This document shows, piece by piece, positions 26,231 through 33,330 of a DNA stretch of 64,000 nt. The position numbers were made by a program, and so were the translations under genes. Numbering within the stretch: the stretch's first letter is position 1; each line of letters opens with the position of its first letter. Location: positions 1 to 64,000 of the forward strand of contig DATCBD010000036.1 of the NCBI GenBank assembly GCA_036512155.1. Reading direction: 5' to 3'. This DNA is from Palsa-739 sp036512155 (lineage in GTDB: Bacteria; Actinomycetota; Thermoleophilia; Gaiellales; Gaiellaceae). Below the pieces are notes generated by a model. That model was not told where the DNA came from, ran no database searches, and saw nothing but the letters and a program-made list of their open reading frames with translations.

Positions 26231-26755
26231 CTAGTACGAGATGAGCGCGTGCAGGTCGTAGTCGGACAGGCGGTCGCGGCCGCCGAGGAACGTCAAGTCG
26301 ATGACGAAGTTGATGCCGACGACGTGGCCGCCGAGCTGCTCGACGAGGCCGGCGATCGCCTTCACCGTGCCGCCGGTCGCGAGCACGTCGTCGTGGATGA
26401 CGACCCGCGCCCCGTCGGCGATGGCGTCGGCGTTCACCTCGAGCGCGTTCTCGCCGTATTCGAGGGCGTACCGGGCCGACACCGTCTCCGGCGGGAGCTT
26501 GCCCGGGCGGCGGGCAGGCACGAACCCGCACCCGACCGCACAGGCGATCGCGGCGCCGAGCCAGAAGCCGCGCGCCTCCGCGCCGAGGACGAGGTCGGGC
26601 TTCCGCTCGGCCGTCCAGTCCGCGAGCTCGGCGACCGCCTGCCGCAGCGCGGCAGAGTCGCCCAGCAGCGGAGCGATGTCCTTGAACCCGACTCCGGGCT
26701 CGGGAAAGTCCGGGACCTCCCGGATCTTTGACCTGAGGTCGATCTCCGTCTTCAT
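26231..26755 (-). CDS. apt: Adenine phosphoribosyltransferase
   Basis: Salvages adenine with PRPP to AMP. 174 residues. PRPP-binding motif VVIHDDVLATGGT is near residue 115, and the N-terminal hallmark KIREVPDFPEPGVGFKDI is present. ATG 26755 overlaps the stop of the MerR-type gene by 4 nt, which places apt in that operon. Confidence 0.95.
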   Translation of the reverse strand: MKTEIDLRSKIREVPDFPEPGVGFKDIAPLLGDSAALRQAVAELADWTAERKPDLVLGAEARGFWLGAAIACAVGCGFVPARRPGKLPPETVSARYALEYGENALEVNADAIADGARVVIHDDVLATGGTVKAIAGLVEQLGGHVVGINFVIDLTFLGGRDRLSDYDLHALISY

Positions 26756-27420
26756 CCGGCGAGCCTCCTGACTGTTCGCCCGAGCAGCAACTGCGAGAGC
26801 TCCTGCGCCGCCTCGGTGAGCGCGCGCAGGTCGTCGAGGCCGGCGCGGCGGCGCTCCGGGTTGCGCGAGCGCAGCGATGGGAGCACGAGCGCCTCGAGTA
26901 GTCCCGCCTCGCGGTCGGCGGCAGTCCGGAACGCGCGTAGGTGGCGCGGCGCGATCCCGTACCGCGCGAGTCGCTCGCACACTGCGGCGATCTCGACGTC
27001 AAGCTCGGTATACGGCGGTTCGAGTAGCCCGTACTGCTCGAGCTCGCGCGCTCTGGCGGGATCGACGCCCGCCCGTTCGCACAGGTCGTCCACGTCGACG
27101 CCATCCTCGTCGTGCTCGCCGAGCGTGGCGGTCGCGCGCTTGCGGCGCGCCTTCGCAGCGCCGGCCGCGAGCTCCTCGCGAATCACGCGCAGCGGCAGGA
27201 ACTCGTCGCGTTGCAGGCGCAGGATCGTCTGCAGCCGCTCGAGGTCGTCCTCGGAGAAGAGCCGGTAGCCGCCCTGCGTCCGCCGCGGCGTGACCAGGCC
27301 TTCGCCTTCGAGATACCGGATCTTCGAGATCGAGACGTCGGGGAACTCGGCCTTCAGCCTGCGACAGACCGCTCCGATCGTGAGCAGGCGAGGGCGGGTG
27401 CGGGCTTCGGCGGTCGACAT
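26752..27420 (-). CDS. ftsR: MerR-family regulator, FtsR-like (Rv1828 type)
   Basis: 222 residues. The N-terminal winged HTH (LTIGAVCRRLKAEFPDVSISKIRYLE, GYRLFSEDDLERL) matches the actinobacterial FtsR/Rv1828 group, and the second half (VDVDDLCERAGVDPARARELEQYG) is a second helical DNA-binding-like domain also found there. In corynebacteria FtsR activates ftsZ; the targets here are unknown. The adjacent garA-like FHA gene reproduces the mycobacterial Rv1827-Rv1828 order, which supports the call. The stop of the FHA gene abuts its start (shared base 27420). Confidence 0.85.
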   Translation of the reverse strand: MSTAEARTRPRLLTIGAVCRRLKAEFPDVSISKIRYLEGEGLVTPRRTQGGYRLFSEDDLERLQTILRLQRDEFLPLRVIREELAAGAAKARRKRATATLGEHDEDGVDVDDLCERAGVDPARARELEQYGLLEPPYTELDVEIAAVCERLARYGIAPRHLRAFRTAADREAGLLEALVLPSLRSRNPERRRAGLDDLRALTEAAQELSQLLLGRTVRRLAG

Positions 27421-27881
27421 CAGCGCGCGAGGAAGGTGAGCCGGTACTTGCCGATCTGGAGCTCGTCGCCGTCGGAGAGCTCGGACGACTCGACGCGCTC
27501 CCGGTTGACGAAGGTTCCGTTCAGGCTCCCCTGGTCCTCGACGAACCAGTGGCCGTCGCGCTGCACGAGAACGGCGTGGCGCCGCGACACGGTCACGTCG
27601 TCGAGGAACACCGGGCAGTCCGGCGAGCGCCCGATCGTCGTCCGGTCGCCCTGCGGGGTGAACGTCTCCCCCGCGCGGCCGCCCCCGGAGCGGACGACAA
27701 GCGCCGGGCCCTCGATGCGCATGTCGTCGAGCTGGTCGAGCTCGTCACCGACCTCTTCCGGGCTGAACGTCTGTGTCTGCTCCGCCGGCTCGGGTGTGTG
27801 CAGCAGCGCACCGCACTTGGTGCAGTAGTTCGCCGCCTCCAAATTCTGGAAGCCGCACTCCGGACAATAGATATGACTCAT
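27420..27881 (-). CDS. garA: GarA/OdhI-like FHA-domain protein with N-terminal zinc ribbon
   Basis: 153 residues. A zinc ribbon (CPECG and CTKCG, residues 6-24) is followed by a linker with TQTFSPEE, resembling the phosphorylated Thr segment of GarA/OdhI, and an FHA domain (GRSPDCPVFLDDVTVSRRHA, then GSLNGTFVN). In relatives the phosphorylated N-terminus binds the FHA domain and switches control of 2-oxoglutarate dehydrogenase and glutamate metabolism by Ser/Thr kinases. The zinc ribbon is not in M. tuberculosis GarA. No kinase gene is in the window. Confidence 0.87.
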   Translation of the reverse strand: MSHIYCPECGFQNLEAANYCTKCGALLHTPEPAEQTQTFSPEEVGDELDQLDDMRIEGPALVVRSGGGRAGETFTPQGDRTTIGRSPDCPVFLDDVTVSRRHAVLVQRDGHWFVEDQGSLNGTFVNRERVESSELSDGDELQIGKYRLTFLAR

Positions 27882-27960
27882 TGGAGAACTCGCAATCGCG
27901 GCATCAGGGCATCGGTGAGTAAGCGCTTCTGCGCGTCACACTCGGGCGCGTAGCGCGTCA

Positions 27961-28206
27961 TTACTTCGCCGGCGGGCTGGCCTTGCCGGCGAGGATCTCG
28001 GTCAGGGACTCGACGTCGACCTGGCTGAGGATCGTCTCCGGCCCGGCTGCCTTCAGCCGCGCCTGGTACTCGGCGCGCAGGATGTCGATCTTTCCGTGCA
28101 GCAGGCGGCGCTCGTACGAGATCTCGCGCTCCTCCTCCTGCAGCTTCTTGATGAGCTGCTTGAGATCGGCGTCCGTCAGCGAAGCAAGGTCAGGCAGCAG
28201 TTCCAC
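27961..28206 (-). CDS. RsiG-like c-di-GMP-binding helical protein (single motif)
   Basis: 81 residues, largely a helical hairpin. Residues E26, S30, R33, H37 and D41 follow the RsiG c-di-GMP signature E(X)3S(X)2R(X)3Q(X)3D, with His in place of Gln. In Streptomyces, RsiG carries two such motifs and uses c-di-GMP to hold sigma WhiG. Rubrobacter forms with one motif act as dimers. This protein has the single-motif form. GTG 28206 has a weak AAAGG 5 nt upstream; upstream codons in frame include no other normal start. It lies between the manC-like fusion and garA. Confidence 0.7.
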   Translation of the reverse strand: MELLPDLASLTDADLKQLIKKLQEEEREISYERRLLHGKIDILRAEYQARLKAAGPETILSQVDVESLTEILAGKASPPAK

Positions 28207-28262
28207 GTGGGCCTTTCGCTCGGGAGGGTCAACCTCAACTTTAGCCTTTCTCGGGCCTCCGT

Positions 28263-30782
28263 CTAGGTTCGGGCCTCGGCCGTCTCCCCCTGCGCGATCT
28301 CCTCGACCATGCCCCGCAGCTCGTCGATGAGCTCTTCGGAGGCCTCCACGGTCCCTCCCTCGGCGTACAGGTGCAGGAACGGCTCGTCGGGATCGGGCAG
28401 CACCTCGATCCACCCGCGGTCGTCGAAGACCTTGATCCCGTCGGTGAGGTCGAGCTCCCGGCCGGCCATGCGCTCGTTCAGGACGCGCATGACGAGCCCC
28501 TTGAGCGACCACGCGAGTGCGAGCTGGCGGTGGACGAGGGTCGGCTGGGGCAGCTCGGCCACGATCTCCGAGATCGGGCGGCGCACCGGCGCGAGCAGCT
28601 CCAGCAGGTTGACGAGGCTCGCGACGGCGTCGTAGCCGGGCAGGAACTCGGGGAACACGTACCCGCCTCCGACCGCTCCGCCGAAGACGACGCCCTTCTC
28701 GGCCGCCGTCCGCGTCAACTCCTGGAGCGATGCCGCCGTGCGCACGATCTCGAGGCCGGATCCCTCGACGAGCCGGTCGACCTGGCTCGTCACGGTCACC
28801 GGGAACGCGAGGCGGCCGGTGCGCCCGTTCGAGCCGATCAGCCGGAGATACAGGAGCAGCGCCTGTTCGACCGGAATCTCGCGCGCTTGCTCGTCGACGA
28901 GGTAGAGCCGCTCGCCGGGCCGGTCGAACACCGCACCGAGGTCGGCGCCGACGGCGGTGACGAGACGCTTCGCCTGCCCGATGGACGCCGCCAGCGGCCC
29001 GGCACCGTCTGCGTCGGCATTGCCGTCGCTCGGGAACGCGTGCGCGGCGACCACCTCCACTCCGAGCGGGTCGAGCACGAGCGGCAGGACGTACGACGCC
29101 GCGGAGAAGCCGTAGTCGACGACGATCCGGAAGCGGCGCTCGCGAATCGACGACACATCGAGCGTGGAGAGAAGGTCGCTCGCATACGTCTCCCTCGCGC
29201 GCGCGGGATACGAGATGCGGCCGACGTCGGTCGACGCGACCCTGCGGATCTCGCCGCGCGTGAAGTGCTTCTCGACCTCCTTCTGCGTCGCTGCGCTCAT
29301 CTCGATGCCGGGCGGCTCGAAGAACTGGATGCGGATCGCCTCCGAGTCGCTCGGACTGACTCCGACGTGCACACCGGCGTCGTACCCCTCCGATTTGACG
29401 AGATGGCGCGCGACCGCGGCAGGTATGACGCGCAGGTCTGCGACGTCGACGCCCGTCGACGACAAGCCGGAGATCATCGCGCGCTTGATCATCCGGCACG
29501 CGGGCGTCCCCTCCCGTGAGGCGACGACGCGCGCGCCGCGCTTGAGCGCCGTGCCGAGCGCCGCCGCGAGCCGGACGGCGACGTCCGGCGTCAGGTCGAC
29601 GTTGACGAGCCCCGAGACGCCCTCTTTCCCGAAGATGCGGGCCGTGCCGCGCGACTCCCAGATGAGGCTCTCGAACAGGTGCGCGCCGGTTTCGACCTCC
29701 TTGTACGGGTAGATCCGGACGCCGGGCATGATCACGCTCTCGGCGCCGATCGTCACTTCGTCGCCGATTGCGACGCCCTCGTGCACACGCACGTGCGCGC
29801 GCAAATCGCAGGAGCGGCCGACGATCGCTCCCTCGACGAGTGCGCTGCGCCCGATGTACGTGGACGCGTCGACGATCGAGCGCGTCGTGCGTGCGCGCTC
29901 GCGTAGCGTCACGCTTGTCGAGAGCACCGAGTACGGGCCGACCGTCGCCTCCGGCGCAATACGGCAGTAGTTGCCGAGGTACGCCGGCCCCTCGATCGCA
30001 TCGAGGTCGTGCACGTCGACGCCCTCGCCGAGCCAGACGTTGCCGCGCAGTCGCACGCCCGAGATATCGAGCCTGACCTTCTCGTCGAGCGTGTCGAAGT
30101 TCGCCTGCCTGTACTGGTCGAGGTTCCCGATGTCCTGCCAGTAGCCGTCGAGAACGCACCCGTAGATCGGACGCCCCATCTCGAGCAGCAGCGGGAAGAG
30201 CTCCTTGGAGAAGTCGAAGGGACGATCGGCCGGGATGTGCTTGAGCACCTCCGGCTCGATCACGTAGATGCCGGTGTTGATCGTGTCGGAGAACACCTGG
30301 CCCCATGTCGGCTTCTCGAGGAAGCGCTCGACTCGTCCGTCCTCGTCGGTGACGACGATGCCGAACTCGAGCGGGTTGTCGACCGACTTCAGCCCGATGG
30401 TGACCGACGCCTGCTTCTCGCGATGGAACTCGACCAGCCGGCCGAGGTCGAGGTCGCACAGCGCGTCGCCGGAGATGACGAGGAACGTGTCGTCCAGCCG
30501 TCCGGCCGCGAGCCGGACGGAGCCCGCCGTTCCCGCCGGCGACTCCTCTACCGAATACGCGAGGTCGATGCCGAGCGTTTCCCCTGTGCCGAAGTAGCTG
30601 CGGATCGCCTGCGGCAGGAACGCGACGGTGACGATGACGTCCTCGAAGCCGTGGTGCTTGAGCAGCTCGACGATGTGCTCCATGCACGGCTTGCCGACGA
30701 TCGGCACGAGCGGCTTCGGTTGATTCGACGTGAGCGGGCGCAGGCGCGTGCCCTCGCCGCCCGCCATGACGACGGCTTTCAT
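28263..30782 (-). CDS. ManC-like nucleotidyltransferase fused to a degenerate phosphohexomutase domain
   Basis: 839 residues in three parts: a sugar-nucleotidyltransferase (GGEGTRLRPLTSNQPKPL at the N-terminus, to about residue 235), a left-handed beta-helix (about 250-370), and a phosphomannomutase-like C-terminal half. The mutase half lacks the catalytic TASHNP serine loop (VSPSDSE at the equivalent place) and the DxDxD metal loop (FDRPGER instead), so it is probably non-catalytic. Relatives are annotated mannose-1-phosphate guanylyltransferase. GDP-mannose synthesis for phosphatidylinositol mannosides or other glycans fits with pgsA, which overlaps it by 4 nt. Confidence 0.88.
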   Translation of the reverse strand: MKAVVMAGGEGTRLRPLTSNQPKPLVPIVGKPCMEHIVELLKHHGFEDVIVTVAFLPQAIRSYFGTGETLGIDLAYSVEESPAGTAGSVRLAAGRLDDTFLVISGDALCDLDLGRLVEFHREKQASVTIGLKSVDNPLEFGIVVTDEDGRVERFLEKPTWGQVFSDTINTGIYVIEPEVLKHIPADRPFDFSKELFPLLLEMGRPIYGCVLDGYWQDIGNLDQYRQANFDTLDEKVRLDISGVRLRGNVWLGEGVDVHDLDAIEGPAYLGNYCRIAPEATVGPYSVLSTSVTLRERARTTRSIVDASTYIGRSALVEGAIVGRSCDLRAHVRVHEGVAIGDEVTIGAESVIMPGVRIYPYKEVETGAHLFESLIWESRGTARIFGKEGVSGLVNVDLTPDVAVRLAAALGTALKRGARVVASREGTPACRMIKRAMISGLSSTGVDVADLRVIPAAVARHLVKSEGYDAGVHVGVSPSDSEAIRIQFFEPPGIEMSAATQKEVEKHFTRGEIRRVASTDVGRISYPARARETYASDLLSTLDVSSIRERRFRIVVDYGFSAASYVLPLVLDPLGVEVVAAHAFPSDGNADADGAGPLAASIGQAKRLVTAVGADLGAVFDRPGERLYLVDEQAREIPVEQALLLYLRLIGSNGRTGRLAFPVTVTSQVDRLVEGSGLEIVRTAASLQELTRTAAEKGVVFGGAVGGGYVFPEFLPGYDAVASLVNLLELLAPVRRPISEIVAELPQPTLVHRQLALAWSLKGLVMRVLNERMAGRELDLTDGIKVFDDRGWIEVLPDPDEPFLHLYAEGGTVEASEELIDELRGMVEEIAQGETAEART

Positions 30783-31330
30783 CGCTTCATCACCTTCCGC
30801 GCTGCGCGCACGTATAACATCGCCGCGACGACGGCCGCGCCGAGGCCGATCCAGAAGAGCCACAGCGGCCACGACGTGGCGTCGTGCGTGACGATGCGAC
30901 AGCCGATCGCCAGGTACAGCACCCACGTCGCGGCCTTGCCGACGAAGTTCACGTCGAGGTCGATCCCCCGCGGTGCGAGCACACGCCAGCCGGCGAGCAG
31001 CAACAGGTCGCGCGCGGCGACGACGACGAGGCCTTCCCACGGCAGGCGGCCGTACGCGACGAGGAGGATGACGGCTGCGTCGATCATGAGCCGGTCGGCG
31101 AGCGGGTCGGCGATCTTCCCGAATCGCGACTCGACGTGCCAGCGGCGCGCGAGGAACCCGTCGATCTGATCGGTGACGCCCGCGACGCCGAAGAGGAGCC
31201 CGGCGGGCCACGTGTGTGCGTCGCCGGCCTGCACCATCAACACGACGAACACGGGAATGACCGCGAGGCGGCCGAGCGTCAGTGCGTTCGGCAGCTGCGC
31301 CAGCGGAGCCGGGACCGCGCGGGTGGCCAT
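30779..31330 (-). CDS. pgsA: CDP-alcohol phosphatidyltransferase (PgsA-like)
   Basis: 183 residues with about five to six membrane helices. The CDP-alcohol phosphotransferase signature DG(X)2AR(X)8G(X)3D(X)3D is present as DGFLARRWHVESRFGKIADPLAD. It joins CDP-diacylglycerol to glycerol-3-phosphate or a polyol such as inositol phosphate; the acceptor cannot be read here. ATG 31330 is chosen over GTG 31339 because TACACT lies 8 nt upstream. Confidence 0.9.
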   Translation of the reverse strand: MATRAVPAPLAQLPNALTLGRLAVIPVFVVLMVQAGDAHTWPAGLLFGVAGVTDQIDGFLARRWHVESRFGKIADPLADRLMIDAAVILLVAYGRLPWEGLVVVAARDLLLLAGWRVLAPRGIDLDVNFVGKAATWVLYLAIGCRIVTHDATSWPLWLFWIGLGAAVVAAMLYVRAARKVMKR

Positions 31331-31338
31331 CCCGCACA

Positions 31339-31344
31339 AGTGTA
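31339..31344 (-). promoter_or_regulatory. TACACT -10 box, leaderless start of pgsA operon
   Basis: TACACT on the minus strand ends 8 nt before ATG 31330, the first gene of the pgsA to apt series. Confidence 0.5.
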
Positions 31345-31352
31345 CGGAGGCG

Positions 31353-32312
31353 CTACTTCACGGACCGGAAGCGCGCGGTCCAGTACGCCGTGCGGGTCAG
31401 GTACGCCGTCTGCGCGGCGGGGCCTTCGAGGCCCCAGGACCCGTTGTACGAGAGGTAGCCGCTGTGCGCCGCGGCCGGCTCGATCTGCGTCCCCTCGCCC
31501 CACTCGTTGAAGCTCGTGATCGTGACGCCGTCGGGGTGGGAGGCGATCGCGGCTTTCCAGAGGGCGTCGTACGTCGCGCCGTCGCGACGGGGCCGTGAAA
31601 TGGAGTCCTCGCCCGCTCGCACGCCGTTGTAGCCGGGGCCGACGCTGGGGAGGCAGAGGAGCCCGCGGGCGTGCGCCTCGGCGCACAGGCGCACGAACTT
31701 CGCACCGCCATAGTCGACGAAGTCGTACGTGTAGAAACCGGTGAACCCGCCCGCGGCGGCGAAGCCGACGAGTTGGGTGGCGGCAAAGATGCGCATGCCC
31801 GCCGGCTTCTGCGCCGTCACCGTCGCCCAGTCGGATGCGGCGAAGTCGAGCGGGTGGTAGACGTAGACGTCGCGGATCCCGAACGACGCGAGATACGTCA
31901 GGTCCTGCGCCACCGACGCAGGCGAGCGCCCCGTGTACGGCTCGATATGGATGGCCGGAGTCAGATGGTGTGCCCGCGCTGCGACGAGCACCATCGGAAG
32001 CAGCGTGTCTTCGACCGAGCCCTTCCCCCACCACGAGATCACGACTTCGTTCACGCCGGCGGCCGCGATCTCGGCCATCTGGCGATCGACCGTGCGCGGA
32101 TCGCCGCTCGAGTAGGGGCCGCTCGCCGGGAAGTACCTCGAGTACACGTCGGTCGGCGGCACGTGACCGTTCTGGTTCCAGTGCATCCAGGTGCCGTCAT
32201 GCAGCGGCGTCCCGTACCAGGGGTAATAGAAGATCGCCACCGTTCCGGCCCGGGCGAGACCGGGAGCAGCGAGATATGCGATTACGAGCCCCCCCGCGAG
32301 GAGGCGACGCAT
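31353..32312 (-). CDS. Secreted GH99-like endo-alpha-mannosidase/mannanase
   Basis: 319 residues. A signal peptide (MRRLLAGGLVIAYLAAPGLARA) is followed by a TIM-barrel with family-99 landmarks: FYYPWYGTP at the start, EVVISWWGKGS, HIEPYTGR and the C-terminal FNEWGEGTQIEPA. GH99 enzymes cleave internal alpha-1,2-mannosyl linkages. It may process mannose-containing envelope glycans, which fits the neighbouring mannose and phospholipid genes, but the substrate is inference. It ends 22 nt before the pgsA start on the same strand and opens onto the divergent HutF-like gene. Confidence 0.85.
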   Translation of the reverse strand: MRRLLAGGLVIAYLAAPGLARAGTVAIFYYPWYGTPLHDGTWMHWNQNGHVPPTDVYSRYFPASGPYSSGDPRTVDRQMAEIAAAGVNEVVISWWGKGSVEDTLLPMVLVAARAHHLTPAIHIEPYTGRSPASVAQDLTYLASFGIRDVYVYHPLDFAASDWATVTAQKPAGMRIFAATQLVGFAAAGGFTGFYTYDFVDYGGAKFVRLCAEAHARGLLCLPSVGPGYNGVRAGEDSISRPRRDGATYDALWKAAIASHPDGVTITSFNEWGEGTQIEPAAAHSGYLSYNGSWGLEGPAAQTAYLTRTAYWTARFRSVK

Positions 32313-32319
32313 GCAGACG

Positions 32320-32325
32320 TATTCT
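32320..32325 (+). promoter_or_regulatory. TATTCT -10 box, leaderless start of HutF-like gene
   Basis: TATTCT ends 7 nt before GTG 32333 in the short divergent region with the GH99-like gene. Confidence 0.55.
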
Positions 32326-32332
32326 CACCCAC

Positions 32333-33319
32333 GTGCCGGACGATTTCCAGATCCCCGGCTTCGTCAATTCGCACAGCCACGCGTTCCAGAGGGCACTGCG
32401 GGGGCGGGTCGAGGGCGGCGACTTCTGGGCCTGGCGCGACGCGATGCTCGAGCTGGCTGCCGGCGTGCACACCGATTACCGGTCGGTCTTCGCCGAGATG
32501 CGTGCCTCCGGGTACACGGCGGTGGGCGAGTTCCACTACCTCGGAGTCGAGGAAGCACAGGCCGCAGCCGATGCGGCGGGAGACACCGGCGTCGAGCTGG
32601 TCGTCCTCTACGTCGCCTACGCGCGCGGAGGCATCGCGCGCTTCCGCCAGAGCTCGGTGGCGGACTATCTCCGGGAGCTGGAGGGTCTGCGCGACGAAGG
32701 CATCCGCGTCGGAGTTGCCCCGCACTCGGTGCGCGCGTGCCCGCGCGACTGGCTCGTCGAGCTAGGCGCCTACGCGTCCGAGCACGCGCTCCCGCTGCAC
32801 GTGCATGCCGACGAGCAGCCGCGCGAGATCGAGGAATGCTTCGCCGAGCACGGCGTCCGCCCCATCGAGCTGCTCGCCGACTGCGGCTGCCTCGGCCCGC
32901 ACACGACCGTCGTGCACGCGACCCACGCGGACGGCCGTGAGCTCGACCTGCTCGGCGAGGCGGGAGCGCGCGTCTGCGCGTGCCCGACGACCGAGGCGAA
33001 CCTCGGCGACGGCTTCCTCCCGGTCGAGCGCCTCCTGCACCGCGGCATCCGCCTGTGCATCGGCTCGGACTCGAACGTGCGCATCGACCCGCTCGAGGAG
33101 CTACGCGAGCTGGACGGGATCGCCCGCCGTCAGTCGGGCCGCCGCGACGTCTTCGGCGTCGACGACCTCCTGGCGATCGGCTCCGACGAGGGCGCAGCGT
33201 CGATCGGCATCGAGGACTGGCCGGACGTCACGGTGAACGCGTCGCATCGGCAGCTGCGCGGCGTGGCGGCGCCGCTGTGCGCGCTCGTCGCCGGCTGCTC
33301 AGCCGACGTTTTTCGCTAG
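32333..33319 (+). CDS. Amidohydrolase, formimidoylglutamate deiminase (HutF)-like
   Basis: 328 residues, metal-dependent hydrolase barrel. HutF-type motifs: GFVNSHSHAFQRALRG (two metal-binding His), HVHADEQPREIEECFAEHGVRPIELL, HATHADGRELDLL, CPTTEANLGDG and GSDSNVRIDP (metal Asp). It begins at the barrel and lacks the N-terminal beta-sandwich of typical HutF (about 450 residues), so it is a short form. Histidine breakdown is one possible role. No other hut gene is present, so the substrate could differ. Confidence 0.8.
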   Translation: MPDDFQIPGFVNSHSHAFQRALRGRVEGGDFWAWRDAMLELAAGVHTDYRSVFAEMRASGYTAVGEFHYLGVEEAQAAADAAGDTGVELVVLYVAYARGGIARFRQSSVADYLRELEGLRDEGIRVGVAPHSVRACPRDWLVELGAYASEHALPLHVHADEQPREIEECFAEHGVRPIELLADCGCLGPHTTVVHATHADGRELDLLGEAGARVCACPTTEANLGDGFLPVERLLHRGIRLCIGSDSNVRIDPLEELRELDGIARRQSGRRDVFGVDDLLAIGSDEGAASIGIEDWPDVTVNASHRQLRGVAAPLCALVAGCSADVFR

Positions 33320-33330
33320 CTGCGCCGACG

